From positions 61,350,533 to 61,414,532 of the forward strand of contig OX485804.1 in NCBI GenBank assembly GCA_950295325.1: a stretch of DNA of 64,000 nucleotides, read 5' to 3'. The translations under genes were made by a program, and so were the position numbers. Position 1 is the stretch's first letter. Each line of letters opens with the position of its first letter. The notes beneath the pieces are model-generated. The model was given only the letters and a program-made list of their open reading frames with translations, had not been told where the DNA came from and ran no database searches. Of the stretch, positions 12,064 through 22,203 are shown in pieces. The stretch comes from Polytrichum commune (lineage: Eukaryota; Streptophyta; Polytrichopsida; Polytrichales; Polytrichaceae).

Positions 12064-12950
12064 CGAAGCGGAAGGTAGTTACAAGACTTGGATGCAACTA
12101 GGAGACTTGGAGGCAACTAGGAAAAATTGGAGACACAAACTTGAGAGAAGGGAAGGAGCACCCGAAACTCGGTAAGTATTCTCTTTTTGGGTTACATTTG
12201 AATTCATTGTATTTGAACTATTCCTTGGAATGAATTGCATTGTCAATTACGCAAATTCATTTTTGAGGAAGGAGCGCGGCGAAGGTACGTCCTCAACCTT
12301 TTTGGGGATTTGCTAAGAACTTAAAAGGAACCTATAACCGAGTAGCTCATTAAAACATTAGAGGGTAAATTCACCTTAGGACATTGAACTTTGACACTCA
12401 CCTCGGGGTGAGTCTCAAAGTTTTGGGAGTTGTCATTTCATGCTCTAGATTAAATTAATATTTCACAAAGTTTATGGTGTTGTTACATTGAGTCACGATT
12501 GAGGGGAGTGCTAACTCACAGGGGGATGCGATTGCTCAAGGTATGTCTATTTCTTCAAAGTGAACTCATTAACTAATTAAGGAATGCCTTTTGTACTCGT
12601 GATTGTTGTTATCCGTTGTAGAGGGTAATTCCCGAATTGTGGATGGTGTGAGAAGTTGAAGGGTGAAGCCTCGACTTTTAACATAATCTATTCGGAAGGT
12701 CACCCCCTCACAATCGGTATTGTGGTGAGTGTTAATTTGCGGGAAGGTGCGGAGGTGATGCTCCGACTTAACCAAAAAATTAACATGAACATGCCTATCC
12801 CCTATTGGGATTCTTTCACCTAAGTGGGCTTGCAGGTTCTTTTCCTCACCTCCTAAAAAAATTATAACCACACCAAGACAAGTGAAAATATTAAGAGGGG
12901 AATTGCTAGGATTATGTGTGGTCAATTGAGGGTCGATCGATTCTTATGGA
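12064..12950 (+). other. Untranslated leader with possible splice donor
   Basis: About 890 bp between the primer-binding site and the gag start, with no long frame on the plus strand. It contains GGTAAGTATT at 12171-12180, a perfect match to a plant 5' splice site. A plausible acceptor (GGGCTTGCAG before GTTCTTTTCC) lies near 12835. Splicing is a suggestion only. Confidence 0.5.
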
Positions 12951-15900
12951 ATGCAAGGTAGGACTCGCTCACAAAAACCAAGTTTGATAGTAGGACTAGA
13001 GAAATCTACTCGAAAGAGGCGGTCCTCTAAAATCAGTGATAGATTAGAACAAGATAATGTTAGAATAGAGAGTTGTTTGAACGTCGAACCTAGGACTAGG
13101 TCAATTCTAGACACCTTAGAACTTGGAGCTCAACTTGAAGAGGAGATCACTCCCTCCAAATTGAGTGGTGAAACTTCTTCGGAAAATTACACACTTAGAG
13201 AAGAATTCCCGGTAGAAGTTGATAGGGGATTGTTGAATAGTTCACCGGTCACCATGGCCGAGGAACGGGGGATGGATCCACCACCCATACCCCCAATTCC
13301 GCCCATACCTCCTATACCTCCAATAGACCCATTGGTTAGGCCAAGAGGCCTACCAATTGTGGTTCCACAAAATTTAGCGGCGATGGATATGCCATCTCAT
13401 CTCCCTAAATTTTATGGGACCAAGGATGAGGACCCCTCTCGGCACATGGAACGGTATATCGAACGGTTGGCTAGCTTCCTCATAACCGACCCGGGTTATT
13501 GGTTAGTGTGGTTTCCTACCACTCTAGAGGGGGAAGCCTATGAATGGTATCGGGATCATGCCGAGGGACATTTTAGGGGATGGGAACAATTACAAAGGGA
13601 GTTTCTTAACGAATTTAGGCCGGAAGTGGGTCAAAGTACCGCATTAAGGGCATTGTCGTCATTGAAGCAAGGAAGGGAGGAAGAAATTTCGGCTTACATT
13701 AGGAGGTTTGATTTAGTGTGCACTAGATTTGTGGGTACCATGCTCAACGACGACACGCTAAAGCAATTTTTCATTCAAGGGTTTTTTAAGTCCGGAACTA
13801 TTAGGGGTGTTCTAGAAAGGAATCCCTTGACCTTGGCGGATGCCAAGCGTGCGGCTAGAGATATTGAAAACTTGGATAAAGATCACGAAAGGCTATGGAG
13901 AAGGGAGGATGAATTGATCCCACAATTCATCCCCATACGCCCTAGGGTGGTAGCGGTAGAACCCGCTAAGTATGAGAACCAAATTCCATATGCCATTGTG
14001 GACACCGGTCCCCGACCTTTAGCGGTTAGGGAACCGGCACCTCTTTTGGCACTACCGGCCCCTAGAACGGATCCACACTTGGAGGAAGTTGAGAGAAGAC
14101 TAGGTGCTAGCCAACTAGGATTCCAAGAGGCTATGATAAAACAAATGCAAAGCCTCACGGATCAAATGTCATTAATGATCCGGAGTCAACAACCGGGGCC
14201 TCCACCCCCGGTTGAGTCGGGTAGGCATTCTTCCGGATTATGGTGTGTCCAATGTGGCCAACCGGGCCACACGCGTCAATTTTGTAGAAGTGGACAAAAC
14301 CGTGACCAAAGAGGAAACGGTAACCCACCTCAACAAAATCAACGAGGTCAAGCGCCACCTCACTATGGAAATGGAAGCAATAGAGGACCACAACCTAGAG
14401 GGCAAGGTGGCCAAAATTTAGAGAAGAAGGAATTTCATCCCTTTTGTGGAAGGTGGCACGCTCAAGGACAATGTTGGTCCGAAGGTCAAGAGTTTAATTG
14501 TAGCAATTGTGGAGGAAGTCATCCCTCGGATACGTGTCGCCAACCGGACAAAATAATTAATGTCCCTTACCCGGTGGCTAATCCACAACAACAAGCAAGG
14601 GATAATATGCGAGGCGCTAGGCCACAAGGAGTACCGGCCAATGAACTTAGGCCACCTAACTTATACTATGACCATAGTAATGCTAGGCAAACTTTTCATC
14701 CACCGGCGGGCTTGCAAACTACAACCGGTTACATTCCAATACAAAATAGACAAGGAGTTCCACCTAATGGTAGTAACGGGAGACAAGCGCCTCCAACGGA
14801 TCCGGGACCATCTAACTCCCAAGATGTTAGGTTCATGGATGGAGTGTTGGAGGCCACATGTGATGACATGCTTCCTCTCCCAACGAGAATTGGAGAGGAG
14901 CAAAGTCAATGGCCTCCTCACACCAATGCTATTACATATGAGTTAGTGAAGGGTAAGGGTGTGGTTGAAGAAGCACCTGCACTAGCGGTAACTACTAGGG
15001 CTAGGAGAGGGGATGCCCCGTTGGAGGTAGGAATAGGAGAGCAAGGAAATTACTCTTCGGATGAAGAGATTAATCTCTCCGAGTTGGATAGGGTAGCTAG
15101 AAGAGCTACTAAGGATGTGGAGAGGGAAAATATAATTTTACAAGATAGGGAGAGGACTAATGCGGTACATGACTTGGATAATAGCGATGTGGGTGAATGG
15201 GAAGGACCGGGGGTTCCCGTAGACGAATTCGACGTAGTGGGTAATTCTAAGGTGGAAAGATCTACCGGGTACGACTTGTGGGCGGACCTTAGTACACTCA
15301 AGGCGGATATTACTTTCGGCCAACTATTGGAAATTTCACCCACGGCAAGGAAAACATTAAAGGAGGGAATGCCGGTACACAAGAGGATGAGGAAGGTGAA
15401 AGCTAAAATAGCCGCTAGGATCCAATCACAAGGTGGAAGAGACGTGAAAGCTATAGAAATAGAAGTTGTTATAGTAGATAAGGTGGTTCCTAATGTGCTA
15501 GTCGACGGAGGGAGTAGTCTAAATATACTACCGGAGGATACTATGAAAAAATTGGGACTTGGACTCACGGGGCCTTCACCTTTGGTCATAAATATGGCAA
15601 ATCAAAGTTCGACTACGCCTTTGGGGATGATCAAGGATTGTAGAATGACTACGGGAGGTGAGGAGTACTTGGTCACCTTCCATGTCATTAAAATGCACTC
15701 CAACAAGGACACCTTCCCCATTTTGCTAGGTAGGCCTTGGTTGCGGATGGCGAATGCTATGGTCAATTGGGGTGGACCTAAACCATCCATCACTTATGGT
15801 CCGGAGGGTAATAGGGTCATAGTGTCCATTGGTTCATTAGAAGGATGGATGAAGAAGGAGATGTATTTGCCATTGGAGACGGAAATTGATGACTTAAACG

Positions 15901-18900
15901 AGAATGAGATTGGCAAGGCATTGGTGGGAGTCGTCCATCCCGAAGGTCAAAGGGTTGTTATAGATTCGGGCTCGGGAAGTCTAGGTCCTAATTTTTACAA
16001 TTATGGGGATAATGGGGATTATGCCCAATGGCTAAGGGAGTACCCCGAGTCCGAGGTTGATGTAATGGTTACATTTCACCAAGTAGGCTTAGGGAGTGAA
16101 TTTCCTAGTGTTAGTTTAGGAGAGGGCTCATTGTTGGAGCCATGTGAGGTGCTCACCGAGGAAGAGTGGGTTAGCGGTGGGTTAACACCTTGGGTAGATG
16201 ACGTGGAAGAGGGTGAGGTTAGTTTAATTCATGTAGATGGGACTCAAGAGGAGGATGTGATTATTGAGTCATCGAAATTGGAGGAGCCTTTACATTTCAA
16301 GACCACGTCTACGGGGATAGTTGTAGGTCAAGATGTGAAAGATTACCCCAATGTGCCTTCCGATTGGTATCGGAACAAAGAGGAACAAGCACATGTGTCG
16401 GAAGCGGATTGGCGGTACGTGGATGTGAAATTAAAGAATGGAAAAACCCGACAAATGAAGATGGGCTCCAAATTGGGGGAGAAAGAGGTTAGGGAGTATA
16501 GCAATTTGGTGGATGAGTTTAGTGATACTTTTGCATGGTCCTACGATGAGCTTAAGGGAATTCCTAGGGAAATGGTAGAGCACCGGATTCCTTTAATTCC
16601 GGGGGCGAGGCCAATTAGACAAAAGGAGAGGAGGATGAATCCTCAATTGCAATTGTTGGTGAAAGCGGAATTGGAAAGGTTATTGAAGGCCGGGTTTATC
16701 AAGCCGGTGGAAATCACGGATTGGGTTTCTCCTATGGTCTTAGTAAAGAAAAAAAATGGGAAATTAAGGGTTTGTGTCGACTATAGGAAATTGAATTCGT
16801 GCACACAAAAGGATCACTTCCCCTTACCTTTTATCACCTTGTTGCTTGAGGAGGTTGGAGGTCATTCGCGATATACCTTTATGGATGGGTATGCGGGTTA
16901 TAATCAAATTTCCATAGCCCTCCAAGATATCCATAAAACGGCTTTTACTACACCTTGGGGTACTTTTGTGTGGGTAGTGATGCCATTTGGGTTATGTAAT
17001 GCCCCGGCTACTTTCCAACGATTAGTAATGTATATCTTCACCGACTTGTTGTTCAAATCCATGACCGTCTTTGTGGACGATTTTAGCACACAAAGTAATG
17101 TGGATGATCACCTACATTGTGTTAGGGAGGCATTGGTTAGGTGTAGGAAGATGAGGTTAGCATTGAACCCGGATAAGACATTTTTGGGAGTGAATAAGGG
17201 AGTGTTGTTGGGTTATGTTGTTAGTGAGAAAGGTAGAGAACCCGATCCGGATAAGATTGCGGCCATAAGCGACTTGGCAACTCCAACCAATTCCAAGGGG
17301 ATCTCTAAGTTGTTAGGACATGTGGGATGGTACCGGGAACTTATTCCTAATTTTTCAAAGATAGCGGTGCCCATTACCCATTTGCTCAAAAAGGATGTCA
17401 AATTCGAGTGGACGGATGCTTGTCAAAAAGCCTTTGAGGAATTGCGGGATAGGTTGAGCACCTATCCGGTGTTGATACCACCCAATTGGGGTAAACCTTT
17501 TCACGTCTATTGTGATGCTAGTAATGTGGCAATAGGGAGTGCGCTTTGTCAAGCAACGGGAGAAAAAGAGAAGGATCAACCTATAGCTTATGCGAGTACG
17601 CAATTGACCCCCGCCGAAAGAAACTACTCTACAACGGAGAGGGAGTGCCTAGCCATGGTGTTTTCCGTTAAAAAGTTTAGGCATTACCTCATGTGCAACC
17701 CGGTTGTATTTTTTGTTGACCACATGGCTATCAAGTATCTAATTAACAAGGCGGAGTTAAGTGGTAGGTTAGCTAGGTGGGTTTTGTTATTAGAAGAATT
17801 CGACTACACGGTGGAATATAAACCGGGTCGTATGCATTTACAAGCGGACCACTTGTCTAGGTTGTCGGAGGAGATAGGAAAAAATCCGGTAAATGATATG
17901 TTAGTAGATGATAGCCTCTTTGTGGTCACTTCTACACCGGAGTGGTATGCGGGCATAGTGGAATTTCTAACAACCCACAAGTTGCCCAAAGAGTGGACAA
18001 AAGAAGAGAGAAGGAAGGTGAGGGTAAATAGTAGGCAATTTGTTGTAGTGGGCCATAGGTTGTTTAGAAGGGGGTCCGATGGTATTTTACGACGATGCGT
18101 GTCAAAAACGGAGGTTGAAGCGATTTTAATCGCTTGCCACGATAGCGCTTGCGGCGGTCACTTCTCGGGTCAACTCACCGGGCAAAAAATACTTAGAGCG
18201 GGCTACTTTTGGCCTACACTATTTAAGGACGCCCATGACTATGTAAGGAAATGCGACGCTTGCCAACGGTATGCCCGAGACGACCTTAGAATGGAGATGC
18301 CTTTACATGTATCATTACCCTTAATTCCTTTCGAAAAATGGGGCATCGACTATGTGGGTGAGGTCCATCCCCAATCTTCAAAAGGAATGAAATATATTGT
18401 GGTGGCAACCGAGTACCTCACCAAGTGGGCGGAAGCCAAAGCGGTGAAGACCGACACGGCGGAACACGCGGCAACATTTATGTACGAAAACATAATTTCG
18501 CGGTTCGGGGTGCCGAAGATCCTAGTAAGCGATAGGGGTACTCACTTTTTGAATGACTTGATTCGAGAGATGACAGAGAAATTTAAAATTGATCACCGGA
18601 AGACTACTCCCTACCACCCACAAACCAATGGACAAACGGAAAGGGTTAACGGAATTTTGGTGAGTATACTACGCAAGACGGTTATAGACTCGAAGCGGGA
18701 TTGGGATACGAAACTAACGGCGGCACTTTGGGCATACCGTACAACCTATAAGGTAACTACGCGTGCTACACCATTTTCCTTAGTCTATGGTCTTGAAGCG
18801 ACACTACCAATCGAATATGAAGTCGAGTCACTTAGGGTGGCCGTGAGTACGAGACTTACCGAAAGTCAATCCTTACGAAATCGACTAACCGATTTGGAAG

Positions 18901-19190
18901 CACTTGACGAAGGGAGGAGAATGGCGGCTCAACATATTGAGGCAATCCAAAGAAGGAGAAAGATTACTTTCGACAAACGACATAAGAGAAGGGCCCTAAC
19001 ACCGGGAATGATGGTCATGATTCAAGACGCACGAAAGCTTGAATTTCCGGCGAAATTCAATGCGGTATGGTTAGGACCTTACCTTGTCTATGAGGTCTTT
19101 CCTAATAATTCAATTCAATTGGAAACGTTGAATGGTGAGCTCTTTCCTACCCGTACATCGGGAAGTAGATGTAAGGAGTACCGAGCTTGA
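12951..19190 (+). CDS. Gag-pol polyprotein of Ty3/gypsy element
   Basis: One uninterrupted 2079-codon frame encodes the whole replication machinery. Gag occupies roughly the first 600 residues. It has a CX2CX4HX4C zinc knuckle near residue 430 (CVQCGQPGHTRQFC) and a second Cys/His cluster with a CX2CX3HX4C form about 90 residues later. The aspartic protease has VLVDGGSSLNIL near residue 850 (DGG in place of the common DSG or DTG). Reverse transcriptase spans about 1220-1400, with RVCVDYRKLN and the catalytic FVDD. RNase H begins near 1515 (VYCDAS). Integrase has an HHCC finger at about 1730-1770, then D (WGIDY), D (SDRGTH) and E (NGQTERVN). There is no frameshift or stop between gag and pol, so both would come from one polyprotein. 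The start is the first ATG of the frame. No envelope-like frame follows. Tat/Athila affinity is inferred from motifs. Confidence 0.96.
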   Translation: MQGRTRSQKPSLIVGLEKSTRKRRSSKISDRLEQDNVRIESCLNVEPRTRSILDTLELGAQLEEEITPSKLSGETSSENYTLREEFPVEVDRGLLNSSPVTMAEERGMDPPPIPPIPPIPPIPPIDPLVRPRGLPIVVPQNLAAMDMPSHLPKFYGTKDEDPSRHMERYIERLASFLITDPGYWLVWFPTTLEGEAYEWYRDHAEGHFRGWEQLQREFLNEFRPEVGQSTALRALSSLKQGREEEISAYIRRFDLVCTRFVGTMLNDDTLKQFFIQGFFKSGTIRGVLERNPLTLADAKRAARDIENLDKDHERLWRREDELIPQFIPIRPRVVAVEPAKYENQIPYAIVDTGPRPLAVREPAPLLALPAPRTDPHLEEVERRLGASQLGFQEAMIKQMQSLTDQMSLMIRSQQPGPPPPVESGRHSSGLWCVQCGQPGHTRQFCRSGQNRDQRGNGNPPQQNQRGQAPPHYGNGSNRGPQPRGQGGQNLEKKEFHPFCGRWHAQGQCWSEGQEFNCSNCGGSHPSDTCRQPDKIINVPYPVANPQQQARDNMRGARPQGVPANELRPPNLYYDHSNARQTFHPPAGLQTTTGYIPIQNRQGVPPNGSNGRQAPPTDPGPSNSQDVRFMDGVLEATCDDMLPLPTRIGEEQSQWPPHTNAITYELVKGKGVVEEAPALAVTTRARRGDAPLEVGIGEQGNYSSDEEINLSELDRVARRATKDVERENIILQDRERTNAVHDLDNSDVGEWEGPGVPVDEFDVVGNSKVERSTGYDLWADLSTLKADITFGQLLEISPTARKTLKEGMPVHKRMRKVKAKIAARIQSQGGRDVKAIEIEVVIVDKVVPNVLVDGGSSLNILPEDTMKKLGLGLTGPSPLVINMANQSSTTPLGMIKDCRMTTGGEEYLVTFHVIKMHSNKDTFPILLGRPWLRMANAMVNWGGPKPSITYGPEGNRVIVSIGSLEGWMKKEMYLPLETEIDDLNENEIGKALVGVVHPEGQRVVIDSGSGSLGPNFYNYGDNGDYAQWLREYPESEVDVMVTFHQVGLGSEFPSVSLGEGSLLEPCEVLTEEEWVSGGLTPWVDDVEEGEVSLIHVDGTQEEDVIIESSKLEEPLHFKTTSTGIVVGQDVKDYPNVPSDWYRNKEEQAHVSEADWRYVDVKLKNGKTRQMKMGSKLGEKEVREYSNLVDEFSDTFAWSYDELKGIPREMVEHRIPLIPGARPIRQKERRMNPQLQLLVKAELERLLKAGFIKPVEITDWVSPMVLVKKKNGKLRVCVDYRKLNSCTQKDHFPLPFITLLLEEVGGHSRYTFMDGYAGYNQISIALQDIHKTAFTTPWGTFVWVVMPFGLCNAPATFQRLVMYIFTDLLFKSMTVFVDDFSTQSNVDDHLHCVREALVRCRKMRLALNPDKTFLGVNKGVLLGYVVSEKGREPDPDKIAAISDLATPTNSKGISKLLGHVGWYRELIPNFSKIAVPITHLLKKDVKFEWTDACQKAFEELRDRLSTYPVLIPPNWGKPFHVYCDASNVAIGSALCQATGEKEKDQPIAYASTQLTPAERNYSTTERECLAMVFSVKKFRHYLMCNPVVFFVDHMAIKYLINKAELSGRLARWVLLLEEFDYTVEYKPGRMHLQADHLSRLSEEIGKNPVNDMLVDDSLFVVTSTPEWYAGIVEFLTTHKLPKEWTKEERRKVRVNSRQFVVVGHRLFRRGSDGILRRCVSKTEVEAILIACHDSACGGHFSGQLTGQKILRAGYFWPTLFKDAHDYVRKCDACQRYARDDLRMEMPLHVSLPLIPFEKWGIDYVGEVHPQSSKGMKYIVVATEYLTKWAEAKAVKTDTAEHAATFMYENIISRFGVPKILVSDRGTHFLNDLIREMTEKFKIDHRKTTPYHPQTNGQTERVNGILVSILRKTVIDSKRDWDTKLTAALWAYRTTYKVTTRATPFSLVYGLEATLPIEYEVESLRVAVSTRLTESQSLRNRLTDLEALDEGRRMAAQHIEAIQRRRKITFDKRHKRRALTPGMMVMIQDARKLEFPAKFNAVWLGPYLVYEVFPNNSIQLETLNGELFPTRTSGSRCKEYRA

Positions 19191-19251
19191 CTAGGCAACT
19201 TACCCTTGGAGCAAGAGATGTTTGGATTCATCCCCCGATGGTCGCCAATTA

Positions 19252-21128
19252 TGTGAGCCCAAAAGGGTGCCCACATTTAGTCTTAGACCCTTGAAACGTT
19301 AGTTGATGCACTTTGAAGTAGCATGTTACTTCACAAAAATATAAAAAGAGTGAAATGTTAGTCTTAGAAGTACCATGTTGTAAGAGGCTAGGATGTGAGT
19401 TGTTATTGTGTTTTTACCTTCGGAAGGATTTGAGTGAATGAGGATAGGTAAGGAGAACTTGGATTGAGTAGTTAGTGAGTAGGCTAGTACAAATGGATGG
19501 AGACAACCAAAGTGACTCAAGAGGCAAGTGCATTCGAATTGGGATGAATGAAGGAACACATGGAGCGCACAAGTGGACCACCTCATCATGGCCACTTAAT
19601 GGGGAAGGCCCAAGGAAGAATGCAAGGTGGAGGATAAGCAAATTCTCAAAGCACCAATCAAATCACGAGTTAAGCATCGTGGTTTGAATTAAGTGGTGAG
19701 CGACGATTTGGGAAAGTAAGGGGAGAAAGTTATGGCGGCGGAAAGCGAAGGAGGCTAAGTTTGGGTTGAAGCATCCCAAGTTTGGTAAAGTGTGGTAGGT
19801 AGAAAGCCAAGGCTAGTTAAATATTCGAATTAGGATCCTTGTTGATCATTTGAGGGAGGAAGACTTAGAAGATAGGATTGGCGCCTACTAAGTAGGAGGA
19901 AATCTCAAGGGCTTATCGTGAGCCTTGAGGGTGCTCACCCCCTCAAGCTTACTATATAATCCCTCATTCTTCCCTCACTCATCCTCTCTTTCCTTTGTGC
20001 TCCAAGGCACCCCACGAGTTATAAGTGTGGGTGTGGGAAGCCATATTGGAGCACATGTGTGTGCTTAGTTTTTAGTTTGAGAGCCAAGGCTTGTTAGCCT
20101 TGAAGAGGGCTTGACCTCTTGGTAGAATTAGTGTTGACGTGAAGGATTTTAAAGTTAATTCATGATTCCAATTTGTGGTACTTAAAGTTCATGTTTTGAA
20201 TACACGTGGTTGCAAGTTCCATGTTTAAGAGTTGAGCACTTGATGTTGTGATGAGTGCAAAAATATACTTGTGTGGATTAGTTAGTCTTAGTGAAGTTAG
20301 GAAATTCTCTCTCCCCCTCTCCTCTCTAGGATTTTAGGATTTTAGGATTAGAGAAGAATTGTGTGATTAGAAAGGGGTTGTTAGTAGAATTAGGGAAATT
20401 AGGTAGGAAGATTAGTTAAGGGCTTGAATAATTAGTGAGGTAGTTGGGGATTACAACTACAAAGTTGTGGGTTCATGAAGGAGCTGGGTTTATGAAGAAG
20501 CTGGGTTTGTTTAGTTAGAAAGTAAAGAGCTGGGTTTATGAAGGACCTGGGTTTGTTTAGTTAGAAGCTAAGGAGCTGGGTTCATGAAGGACCTGGGTTT
20601 GTTTAGTTAGAAGCTAAGGAGCTGGGTTCATGAAGGAGCTGGGTTTATGAAGGAGCTGGGTTTGTTTAGTTAGAAGCTAAGAAGCTGGGTTTATGAAGGA
20701 GCTGGGTTTATGAAGGAGCTAGGTTTATGCAATTAGAAAGTAAAGAGATGGGTTCATGAAGGAGCTTAGTAGATAGCCTACCTAATTAGCTCATAGACAA
20801 GTAGTTAGTTACATTATGCTAGTTAGTGTTATGTGTGGCTTTCACAAGTAAATGTATTTGAGATTGACTATAGAGAATAGTGTTTTTTTTTAACACTTGC
20901 ATCCTCTCTTTAAAAATAAACCACGTGCACAACTTAATGGAGAATGTGGAGCACTCTCGCGATGGCAAGACAAAGGAAGCAAAGACCAAAGTTAAATCCA
21001 AGACCACTTGAAGGGTGAACCTTGCACTATGGACTCATCCAAGTCCAAATCCAATACCGCGGAGGAATGTGAGCCCAAACCCACTACTCGGACTACGGAC
21101 GCTTAAGGGTGGGGGGTTTGGCCTCACA
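19252..21128 (+). repeat. 3' LTR, 1877 bp, with internal deletion
   Basis: Same ends and order as the 5' LTR. It lacks the segment equivalent to 11570-11904; the joint is near 20992, where CCAAAG runs directly into TTAAATCC. The minisatellite is also shorter. Other differences from the 5' LTR are few. No purine-rich tract lies directly upstream; the sequence before it is GGTCGCCAATTA. Confidence 0.95.
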
Positions 21129-21133
21129 GGAAT

Positions 21134-21603
21134 CGTAGCACGCAATGAGCCAGATAAGTTTATGAATTAGGTGAGAATATGTTAGCGCGCATAAGTGGTT
21201 TTGACTTATTGTCATGATGAAAGAAATCATAATTACCTTGGCCAAGACCGGGCAAGAGACTATTGTCGGACCGTATAATTAAGATTGCATTTAATCAAAG
21301 AATACTGACTATCCTGAAAGGATTACTGCACTGCATTTCCAAATTACATTAAGAAGGATTAATTAATGAAAGACTATTGATTGCACTAGAGTGCCCTTGG
21401 CTTCGGTAAAGAGACAAAAATGGGTTACTTATGCAAGACAATTGACTATGGCTCTGCCTATGCTTGTGCACCACACTTGGTCCAATTAAAATGAACTCAC
21501 TGCCAGATTATTGCCTGAGAAATTAGCGTGAGGTGAGTGACTGTTACGATTGCACGTATTGACATGGAGAGATCTTTTAAAGTTTTTATCCCTTATCCCT
21601 AAT
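21134..21603. other. Non-coding spacer
   Basis: The continuation of the locus interrupted by the gypsy insertion. No frame or repeat boundary was recognised. TCCCTAAT at its end is the target duplication of the next element. Confidence 0.5.
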
Positions 21604-22195
21604 CACGGGTAGATCACTCTAAGGCATTTTTGTGCACCACGTGCGGCTGGGGGTTTTTTGTTTTGGGGCTATTTACCTTCAAGGGTTGAATTAAAGCCTC
21701 CCTATAATTACTTAAATTTCAAAAATGGCCCATTTGTTTCCACCCTTCCATTACTTATATTATCCAAGTCACTGTAATTTTTTGTACTCTATATTCCTTT
21801 TAAGTAATAAAGGCTAATCTACTTCCTAACGCAATTGACGAGTGTTCAGGGAAAGCATGAAAACAAAGAAGGGTGCAAACAATAATACCATTAAAACAGA
21901 GTTATGAAGAAAACACATAGGAGACCATAGCAAAGTAATACCATTGCAAACACTGTTATGATGAAAACACGTAGGATCCTTCTAGGATCCTTATCTTCAG
22001 CCCCTATATTAATTTTACAAAAAAATAATGGCCCACGTTTTATGTCCATCTAACTTACTTATAATGGGATTGCCTACATTTAATGGCCCCTTCATTATTT
22101 GGAATTCCTTTATAATTTCCTTCATCAAATGATTTTAATCCTCTATATATTATGCCGCACGTCGTTTTTAAAATGCACTAAGTGATCTACCCGTG
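21604..22195. mobile_element. hAT-like MITE, 592 bp, with 8-bp TSD
   Basis: The left end CACGGGTAGATCACT is repeated inverted at the right end (22181-22195). Weaker inverted similarity continues inward for about 45 bp and includes GTGCGGC and GCCGCAC. TCCCTAAT flanks both ends directly (21596-21603 and 22196-22203). An 8-bp duplication with CA...TG ends fits the hAT superfamily. There is no coding capacity. Inside, two copies of a degenerate phrase around AATACCATT and GAAAACAC occur at 21870-21980, and TAGGATCCTTC is doubled near 21973. Confidence 0.8.
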
Positions 22196-22203
22196 TCCCT
22201 AAT

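Larger units (their letters stand above)
9784..21128 (+). mobile_element. Complete young Ty3/gypsy retrotransposon, 11.3 kb
   Basis: Two LTRs (9784-12041 and 19252-21128) flank a single open gag-pol frame (12951-19190). GGAAT is duplicated at 9779-9783 and 21129-21133, proving the boundaries. The domain order protease, RT, RNase H, integrase identifies Ty3/gypsy. The RT and protease motifs and the absence of a chromodomain-like C-terminus point to the non-chromovirus Tat/Athila side, judged by motif memory. Outside the variable minisatellite and one deletion the LTRs differ at only a handful of bases, so insertion was recent. The frame has no stop, so the element may still be mobile. A third LTR copy lies at 61924. 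Confidence 0.95.

Noticed and set aside
13883-17989. Many short frames overlapping gag-pol
   Set aside because: They are shadows of the 2079-codon frame in other phases.
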